Below, piece by piece: positions 50,843 through 60,900 of a stretch of 64,000 nt of DNA (within the stretch, counting starts at the first letter, position 1; every line of letters begins with the position of its first letter). Below the pieces are notes generated by a model, which made no database searches, was not told the DNA's origin, and was given only the letters and a program-made list of their open reading frames with translations. Position numbers and translations under genes: made by a program. The DNA comes from Hondaea fermentalgiana (taxonomy: Eukaryota > Sar > Bigyra > Thraustochytrida > Thraustochytriidae), in NCBI GenBank assembly GCA_014084085.1, contig NPFB01000089.1, positions 1 to 64,000 of the forward strand, written 5' to 3'.

Positions 50843-51988
50843 GTCTTTTGCTGGTTGGTCGTACGAAGAGTCGTCGCGAAAGTGCAGGCGCTAAGCGTTT
50901 ACTTGCTCTTGCGAGCAAACTGTCTGTGAGAGGAGCAGAGAAACTTGCTGCGTTGCCCTTCCTTTATAACACGCACACGCCCACGCACCCGCACTCGCAC
51001 TCGCACTCGCACTCGCACTCGCACTCGCACGACACTCTCGTACGCGCGCGCGAGCGCTGGCAATAAGCCTACAGACGGCTCTCTTGGTCCGAGCAGGGTA
51101 GCGAGCTTGCTTCGATCGCTCGTCCTTTTACCTAAAACCTCAAATCCTCTTCTTTCTTTCCTTTCCTTTATCCCCTCCCTCTCTCCTCACGAGATAATTT
51201 AGAGCACAAGCACAAAATCGGGCCGGGCAATGACCAACGCTCACTTGTTCACGCGCCTCCCCTTCCTCATTGCGCGCGCGCACGCGTTAAAAGTTGCAAG
51301 AAAGGCACGCGCGAGAGTCTTATGTTTCTTGCTTCTCTTGAACAGAGAGAGCCAAGCGCTCTCAGCCGCAACGCAACCCAAGGCATGTCCGTTGCGCAAC
51401 CCATTTTCGTATTTATTTTGTTGCAAGTTGCGTTGATGCGATGTGGCACTCACAATAAGTAGTGAAGCGACAGGCGTCGTAGCTTGTGGCCTTTCTGTGC
51501 GGTACTAGCGTTCTCGCCTGCCCCCGTCCTCTTTTCGCAAGGCAGAAGAAGACGGATAGGGCCGGGCCGACAGTGAAGGTGCCAACGTTCTGATTTACCC
51601 TTTTCATTTTTAATAGTAGTCATCTTGCTACGAGTTGAAAGGCAGCGAGACAAGAAAGCTCAACATTCTACTTATTACCCGAGCTTGACGAAAGCTCTCC
51701 AGACTCGAGGACCCGCCCATTCGCCTCCCAAGAGGGGAAAGGGTGGCGAGGCGGAGTTAGAGGACGACGGACGAGAACGAGGAGTCAGAGCACCTCGCAA
51801 AAAGAAAAGGTATCGCTCGCTCAGCCGGCTGGCTGGCTAGCTGGCTGGCTGGTAAAGTTGTAAAGCTTCATTGAGGGCGAGAGCAGCTAGTTGCTGACTA
51901 GCTGCGTCGAAAAAGCAAAAGAGCATAGACACACAAACATCCATTGTCTCCTGGACGAGCCGCTGTCGCGAAGAAGTACACTTGCATC
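50843..51988. promoter_or_regulatory. Divergent intergenic region, KAP3 / giant ARM protein
   Basis: About 1.15 kb between two divergent ARM-repeat genes. It contains a GCACTC hexanucleotide array at 50991-51030 and a CTGG tetranucleotide run at 51826-51852. I see no gene here; X-box-like (RFX) motifs would be worth a matrix scan, since KAP3 is a ciliary gene. Confidence 0.45.
50991..51030 (+). repeat. (GCACTC)n hexanucleotide repeat
   Basis: Almost seven perfect copies of a six-base unit, about 150 bp upstream of the KAP3 start codon. Confidence 0.9.
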
Positions 51989-54900
51989 ATGGCGAAGGTT
52001 CTCGAGACGCTAATTGCCCGCGGGCGTCGCGTGCGGAGACCACGTGAGCAACGCGAGGTCGCCTTTGGTCTTGCTGATCTCTCCACGCATCCAGACATTC
52101 ACACACGCATGGTGCAAAAGGGAGCATGCACCTCGCTCATCCAACTTCTCGAACGTTCCGGTGACCTCGAGACGCAGCGCTTCTCCGCACTTGCACTGGG
52201 AAACATGGCCTCGACCGCGGAGAATCGCGTCAAAATGGTACATGCTGGATGCTGCCGCCCACTTATTACTTATATAGGTAGCGAAGCCGGAGACACAATA
52301 GGCAGGCAGTACGCAGCTCTTGCGCTCGGAAACCTAGCTGCAAACACTGCAAATCACGAGGAAATCGTGCATCTCAACGCAATAGAAGCACTTATCATGC
52401 TTTTGCGAGCTGAAGACGTTCAATGCGGTCGATATGCGGCCTTTGCAATCAGCAACTTGGCTTCCAATGAACAACACCGTGCTCAGATTGTCGAAGAAGG
52501 AGCCATTGCTCCGTTGGTGGAGCTTGCGTGCTCGGATGACTCAAATGTGCAGCGTCAAGCGCTTGCCGCTCTCCGCGGTTTAGCCATTTCACCGGAGAAC
52601 CGCTCACTCATCGTCAAAGAGGGCGTTCTCGATCCGCTCGTTCTCATGGCGCGCTCCGAAGATGTGGCGATCCAGCGAGAAGTAGGCGCAGCTCTAAACT
52701 CCCTGTCGTCGCTCGACGAAAACAAGTCCGAGATTGCAGATCGCGCGATCTCCACAATCATTTCTCTCGCACTTTCCGGTGACGCAGAGGTCGAGAAACA
52801 GGCCGTGTGTACAATGGCCAATCTGCTCGAAATGGTCGAGCTCCACGACAAAGTGCTCGACGAATCAGGTCTCCCGCCTCTCATTGCTCTTGCTGTCTCT
52901 GACGACGTAGCCACCAAGGGCGAAGCGTGCCGCGCCATCGCAAACCTTGCTGCAAATCGTGACATTCAGCAGCAAGTTATGCGTGAAGGTGGCATGCGAC
53001 CTCTCATCGACGCGCTTTCGGTCAAAGACATTAGCTCGCAGCGTTTTGGTGCTCTTGGTCTCGCCAACCTTGCCACCAATGTTGCCTACCAGGTCAAAAT
53101 TGTGCAGGAAGGCGCCGTGGCGCCGCTCATTGAGCTTGCCGCCGACCCCGAGCGCGAGATCGAGGCGAGACGCTATGCAGTTCTTTGCATTGCTAACCTT
53201 GCGGCCACCATTGGTAATCACCCGGCCTTGCTTCAGGAAGGCGTCCTCGCGGCACTGTACTCGCTGTCGAATGCTGCTGACGTCATGAGTCAATACTATG
53301 TCGCCTATGCACTAGCAAACCTTTCGTCGAACGCTCGCAATCACGAAGTTATCGTGGAAATGGGCGGCCTCCAACCGCTCATCACTCTCAGCTACTCGCG
53401 CGACCCTGACGTACATCATCAAGCCGCCGCGGCAATCCGGGGACTGTCTGTGAATGATACGAACAAGATGAAAATTGTTCAGGAAGGAGGGCTCGAGCCC
53501 CTTGTGCTCCTCATGAAGTCCCGCGATGTTGAGGTTTTGCGTGAGGTCGTGGCAGCCTTGTGTAACTTGAGCATCTCCGACGAGACCAAATTTGAGATGG
53601 CCAAAAGTGGAGCGCTACCGCCTCTCATTATGCTGGCGCTCAACGAGGACATGGAGGTTTCACGACAATCGTGCGCGGCGCTCGCCAACGTTGCAGAAAT
53701 TCCGGAGAACCAGGTCAAGCTTGGTCACGAGCAAGCCATTGAAAAGCTCATCCAAGCTCTTCGCTCCCCCTTTGTAGAAGTGCAACGCGAGGCAGGTCGT
53801 GCCATTGCAAATTTAGCCGCCAACTCCGACAATCAGGACCGCATTATCGAGGGAGGAGGTCACCAGGTTCTTATTTCGTACTTGCTTTCCCCAGACACGG
53901 CATCGCAGCGTGTTGGCGCCATGGGTATTGGCAACCTCTCCACCAGCACGAAGCACCGCGTGGCCTTGATGCAATCTGGCGCCTTGGAACCTCTCATGTC
54001 TCTCGCTCGGTCTGAAGATCTCGAGCTTGAGATTCAGCGCTTTGCGGTCCTTGCGACTGCGAATCTGGCGTCCTCTGTGGATAATCACGTCCAGCTCGTG
54101 GAGGAAGGTGCGTTGCCTCTTCTTATTTCGCTCTCGAGCTCTCCGGACCCCGAGGTTCGCCAATATGCAGCTTTCGCTCTCGTTCGCATGGCTCATAATG
54201 CCGAGATCCGAAAGAAAATTACGGACGAGGGGGGGTTAGAGCCTGTTCTCTTTCTTGCACGAACCAACGACGCAGAGATTCACTGCGAGGTGCTTCCTGC
54301 ACTCTGCACGCTTTCTTTCGCGGATGCGAACAAGGTCGAAATCTGTCGCCACGGAGGTCTGGAACCGCTCGTGGAGCTCTGCGAAGTGACAGAAGACCCG
54401 ATCATGGCGCAGCAAGCCTGCTGCGCGCTTGCCAACCTTGCAGAAGAGGTTGAAAACCAGGCTCTCATCGTGCAAAGGGGGGTCATCGCGCCACTCATCC
54501 GTGCTTTGCAAACGGATTTTCCCGACGCAAATCGCGAGGCGGCGCGTTGTCTCGGCAATCTTGCCGCAAATTGCGAGTACGGCGAGGAAATGTTTCGCTG
54601 TGGCGTCGTAGAGTGCCTTGTGCTCATGTTGCGTCATGACAATATTGGTTGTCAACGCATGGCGTCGATGGCGCTCGCAAACCTTGCAACGAACATCAAA
54701 CTGCAGACTAAACTCGTGCACATGGAGGTTGTAGAGCCCATGATCACCATGGCTTCCAAAGGCTTGGATACGAATACAACATCAGACGCAGAAACAGAAC
54801 GGTACGCGTTGCTGTGTCTTGCAAACCTTGCTGTGTCTCCCGAGAACCACGAGTACTTGATCAATTCTGGCACGTTGGATCTCGTGGTTGGTTTCAGCAA

Positions 54901-57900
54901 GTCGCGAGATGTGGTGTGTCGGCAGCACGCCATCTATGCGCTCGGAAACTTCGCTTCAAGCCCAGAGAATCTCGACACCATCGTCAAGGGCGGCTGTCTC
55001 AAACCCATTATTTCCTTTGCTTTTCCTGGCGATGAAAACGTTCAGTTTCAGGCTGTTGCGACGTTGCGAGGCCTTGCAGTCAATGCCGATGTGCGCCTCG
55101 CTATTGTGCGCAACGGAGGTGTGGAGCCCTTGATTTTGGCAGCACAAGCAGACAGTATCGAGACACAGCGCGAAGCGGCCGCAGCGCTGTGCAATCTCAC
55201 GCTCAATGAGGAAAACAAGATTGCGGTCGGACGTTCAGGCTGCCTGCCAGCGCTCATCCAGCTTGTTCAGTCCTGTGACCGCGAGCGAGAGCGGTACGCG
55301 CTTATTGCCATCGGAAACATTGCCGAGATGGTGGAGGGTCGTACACAGCGAACCATGATCGATGAAGGTGTTTTGGCGGCTCTCATGAAGGTTGCCGGCT
55401 CTGAGGTTGCGGAGATTCGTCGCGAGGTGGCACGCTGTCTGGCCCTCTTTGCATCGAGTCCAGATTCTCAGCGCGACGTCATTGCATGTGGAGGATTGGT
55501 GCAGATCATGGCTTTCATTCGCTCCAAGGATCTCAAGTGCCAACGATATGGTGCCCTCGGTCTCTCAAACTTGGCGCTCGAGCATTCGAACCATGTCGAT
55601 CTCATCGAAAACGGCGCGCTCCCAGCGCTCGTGACTGTCGCAGGCTCCGAGGATCTGGAGACGAGGCGCTGCGTGGCGTTTGCGCTCGAATGCTTGTGCG
55701 CAAACGAGGCCTCACACGCCATCGGCGAGCGTGTGGGTCTCGTCAAGCCTCTTGTGAATCTGGCCATGTGCGATGACCCGGACACCCATCTGCACGCCGT
55801 CATTGCCATGCGCCATCTCGCTCTTAATGCGGCAAATCGAATCAAGCTTGTTGAGCTCGGCGCGCTGGTGCCTCTGCTCAAGCTTGGAGCGACTTCAAAT
55901 GTCGAAGTTTTGCGCGAGGTGGCAGCAGCACTACGCAATCTCTCACTCTCGGAAGAGAACAAGCTCAGCATCGTCAAGGCTGGAGTACTCTCGGTACTGG
56001 TTACCTTTGGGCATTCAGGCGATATGGAAGTAGCACACCAAGCGTGTGGTGTGCTGGCCAATCTTGCAGAGGTCACTGAAAACCAAGGACGCATGGTCGA
56101 AGCAGGCGCATTGCAGCATCTAAAGTTCGTTTTGCGGTCCAAGTCAATCGCAGTCCAGCGAGAAGCATCGCGCGCAATCGCCAATCTGTCAGCAGAGTAT
56201 GCGCATACCTCTGAGATTGCCTCGGGCGGCGCGCTGCCGCCACTCACGGCGGCGCTGTCCTCCCCTGACGTAATGAGCCAGCGCTACGCAGCCATGGGCA
56301 TTTCCAACCTTGCCACGCACATTGCCAATCAGCCCCGCATTTTGCAAGAGGGTGGTCTCAACTCGCTCGTGCATCTCGCGGGCTTTGGTAATGGGGACCT
56401 CGAGTGCCAACGGTACGCTGTCTTTGGACTCTGCAACCTTTCGTGCACACGAAGCAATCACCCACCTTTGATTCAGCGCGGCGTTCTACCAATGTTGACC
56501 GAGCTCATTGAGCACGACGACGTTGAGATCCGCAACGCTGCGACCTTTGCAATCGCTAACTTTGCTGCTGTGGCAGAAAATCACCAGCTTCTTATGGAAG
56601 AGACCGTCATTGAGCCACTCGTGTATCTTTTGCGCATTGATGACGCTGAGGCCCAGCTCCGGGCTACGGCTGCGCTGCGGGGACTTGCATGTGATCCCAT
56701 TCTACGCAACACCATCATTGAAGAAGGCGCTTTGGATCCGCTCCTGGAGCTGGCCAAGTCTGAGAACGTTGCAGTGCAACATGAGGTTCTTGCTTGCCTT
56801 TGCAATCTCTCTCTCTCTGGATGCATTGGAGATCAGCACGCAACGGTGGCGCGTGCCATCAATGTTCCGGGTCTCGTATCTTTCCTGTGTTCTGCGGATA
56901 CAACTTATCGACTTTTTGGCGCGGTGGCCCTCGGAAACATTGCCAGTGCGGAGGAGCATCATGATGCTATGATGCAGGGCGGCGCGCTCGCACCTTTGAT
57001 CACAGTGTCAAATTCTGCAGATCTCGAGACGCAGCGCGCCATTGGGTACGCGCTCTGCAATCTTGCTTCAAGGGAGGAGAACCGCGAGGCGGTCGTTGCG
57101 CAAGGCGGGTTGCCCCCACTCATTGCCCTTGCGTGTTCAGAAGACATTGACGACATGAGGGCCGCGATCGCAACACTTCGAGGCATCGCAGCTTCTCCCC
57201 ACACGCGAGAGCGTATCGTCCAGGAAGGTGGCCTCGAAGCGCTCATGATGGGTGCCAGGACGCGCGACGTGATCATTTGGAGAGAACTCGCAGCATGCGC
57301 GTTTAACTTGGCCATGAACGAGAACACCAAGCTCGATATTGCGCAAAGCGAGGCTCTGCCGGAACTCATTCGGCTCTGCAAAAGTGGTGAGGAGGATGTC
57401 GTGCGCTACTGCTGTGGGTGCATCGCGAACATGGCTGAGAATAATACGACGCACGAGCTCATCGTTTCCATCGAAGGTGTCGGATTTCTGTGCGCGCTCA
57501 CCTCTTCACGAAGCATCAAGATGTCGGGTGTTCATCGCGAGGCGACACGAGCTCTTGCCAACCTTGGCGCCGACTTCCAAATGCAAGAGCAGCTAATCAA
57601 GGATGGTGCTCATTTCGCCTTTGTTCGCGCCATGTGCCACCAATCTGACGTGGTGACCCAACGTCTTGGGGCGCTGGGCATTATGAACCTTACTACGCGC
57701 CCCAAGTATCACGACCATGTCGTCGAGCGCGAGGTTGGAGAACCCGGCAGCCCCGAGTATGAGGGCGCCATCCATGCGCTCACGGCGCTCGTCCAGCTGC
57801 GTGTCGACGAGCTTGGCCGTGTCGACGTGGAGCGCGATGATATGGAGGCTCGGCGGTACGCAACGCTGGCATTGGGCAACCTTGCCGCAAATCCCATCAA

Positions 57901-60900
57901 TCACGAGCAACTCATGAGCTGCGAATCGCTACCGCCCTTGGTGGTCGCCCTCGGTCGCCCGGGCATTGTTGACGATGCGGAGACGCACTTTAACGCGGCT
58001 TTTGCGATTGGCAAGCTGGCCAAGAACCCAGCGCTGCTCGAAACAATTGGCCGTGCTGGGGCCATGGCTCCGCTCATCACGGTGGCGCAAAAGGCGCCGG
58101 CGCCTCAGGCCAAGTGTCAGGCCATTTCTGCTTTGCGTCGCATTCTCAACGACGACAGAAATCGTGATGAGGCTCTGGAGCTGCGCGGTAGACTTTTGCC
58201 TGCCTTGGCAGAGGCTGGCAAGACAGGCGACATTGAGATGCAGCGTGAAGTAGCCGCAGCGCTGTGCAATCTCAGCGTCTCGGACGAGGCCAAACTCGCT
58301 CTTTCTGGCTGTGGATCCAGGCGTCCCAATCTCGAATGCCTCCGCGTGCTCATCACACTTGCACAAAGTACCGATGTGGAAGTCTCCCGGCAGGCTTGCG
58401 CAGCGCTGGCAAACATCGCAGAGGACCCCGAGACGCATCCTGTTCTAACAGAGGAACAGGGCATTCATTTTCTGTCCGTGCTCATGCGGTCTCGAAAGGT
58501 GGAGGTGTACCGCGAGGCATCTCGTGCCATCAGCAACCTGTTGGGTTCCATGCATGTGACTCACAAGACTTTTCTCGACGAGGACGGGCTGCCATCCGTC
58601 TTTCGCGTCGCTAAATCCGAGGACTTGCAGTGCCAGCTGCACGCAGCTCTTTGCTACCGTAAACTCTCTCCCAACGTGCGCACCCATATCGAGATTTGCG
58701 CCTCTCCGGGACTCAAGCCACTCTTCAACCTCGTTCTTAATGCCGAGGAGCCTGTCATCAAAATGCACGCCATGTCGGCACTGCGCGACGTGGCGTCGAA
58801 CCCGGATCTCAAGTGGACCTTGTACCGCGAGGGCGCATTGAGAGTCATGGTAGATCTCCTTGTCCAGCAGAATGCGGTCATTGTGCGAATGCGCGCAGAC
58901 GCCGAGGCGCACGCCAAAAAGAGCCGGAAACCCAACGAAGAGCTTCCTCGTGAGGCAAATGAAGCTGGTGTTTCCAAAAATCTCTTTGCTGTTGAGCTTT
59001 CGTGTCTCGCTGCTGCTGCGCTTCGCCACATGTCTCTGAATGACCGCATTAAGCGACAGATCACGGAAATGGGCGGACTTGTAGCCCTTGTGGAGTCTGC
59101 GCGTCTGGCCTCGAGCACTGATCTCATGACGCAAATTGGCGAGACGATGGCCAACATGTCAGAGAATCCGGACAATCAGCTGAGCATCGTGGAAGAGGAT
59201 GGCTTGCTTGCCCTTTTGCACATGAGCAGGTCGCAGAGCGAGGCTGTACGCGAGGGTGTGGCGCGTGCACACGCCAGTCTCACAGCCAATGTTCACAACC
59301 AGGCTGATGTCTACATTAAGGACGACATTAAGAGCCTCCTGCAGCTGTGCTGGTCAGCATCGGAACATACTGCCAGGTACGCTTCGATGGCAGTGGGTAA
59401 TCTGGCTATCAATTACCAGAATCAAGCAACGATTGCTCGGTGCGGCGGCATCCCGCCTCTTGTGCACCTATGCTCAAACACAAACGCCGACTGCAGACAC
59501 TATGCAGCGCGAGCACTCTACCGACTTGCCGCGGCGACAGAGAATCAAAGCCGCATCACAGAAAACAATGGTGTCCCTGCGCTCGTGAGCCTCTTAGGAC
59601 CCGAACAGCTTGACGAATGTCGTACCGCCACGTGCATGGCCCTTTGCAACTTGGCCAGCGATCTTCGGAATCAAGCTGTAATTGTCAAAGCCAATGCTCT
59701 CGGTCCTCTTGTGAATGTGCTGCGCGATAGCTCTTCGCAGTGTAAGCGATACGCGGCCATGACGCTGTGTAACCTGGCGGAGAACCCAGATAACCAAGGT
59801 ATTATCGCTGAGGTTGGAGCGCTGGGTCCCCTCATCGAAGGAACGCGAAGCACGGCAACTTCGGATCTCGAAACGCAGCGGTATTGTGGAATGTGTCTTT
59901 GCAACCTGAGCGTGCATCCCGCGAACCGTCGTCGGATCGTGGAGGCTGGAGGTTTGCCTCCGCTCGTGCAACTGGCGAACTCATCGAGACTCGAGTGCCA
60001 GCGGAGCTCTGCGCTGGCCCTTTACAACATGTCCTGTGTTCAAGCGAATCATGAAGCCCTCATTAAGGGTCGCGGCACGGTTCCTTTGGTCCAGCTCGCA
60101 CAAAGTCAGGACGTTGACTGCAGGCGCTATGCTGCCATGACGTTATGTAATCTGGCTGCCAACGCGGCTACGCGAGCCGCCGCTACCAAGGGAGGCGGCT
60201 TGCAGGCCATGGTTTTGGTCGCCAAGGATGGCGATATGGATTGTAAGCGATACGGTCTCATCGGACTTTGCAATCTTGCTTGCGACCGTGGCACCCAGGT
60301 GCAAGTGATTGTACATGGCGGTCTTGGGCCCATTTTACGGGGCACCGAAGGTGGTCTTTCCAAGAATGAAAGGAAAAAGCTCGCCACCAAGGCGGGAGGA
60401 AGTGGTACTGCCGCGGAGATTGACCTGGAAGAGGATGAAGAGGACAAGGATGCGGACGATGATACAGTGGGCGAAATTATTGACGTGGACATCTTGCGCT
60501 ACGCGGCAATGGCCTTGAGCAATTTGAGCGCCAATGAAGAAAATCACAGCATCCTCATCAGTAAGGGCACGCTCGAGCGACTTGTGGCGCTCACCAAGTG
60601 TGGCGACGATGACGTGGTCCAGTACGCTGCTTTTGCTCTTGCGAACATGTCATCAAACGCAGAAGTTCACGACAAGCTGGGCAAGTGTGGCGCCATCCCG
60701 CCTCTCATCGCTCTTGCTCACTCGGAGGATGAAAACGTACGGTGTCTCGCTCTCGCGGCATTGCGGCGGCTGGCAACGAATGCCGGAAATCGCGGCCTGC
60801 TTGTTCGCAATCGCGTCCTCGGCCCGCTCGCTGCAGCGGTCAATGCCAAGGGAGACGAATGCCCGATTGAGATCCAGCGCGAGGTCGCGGCAACGCTCAG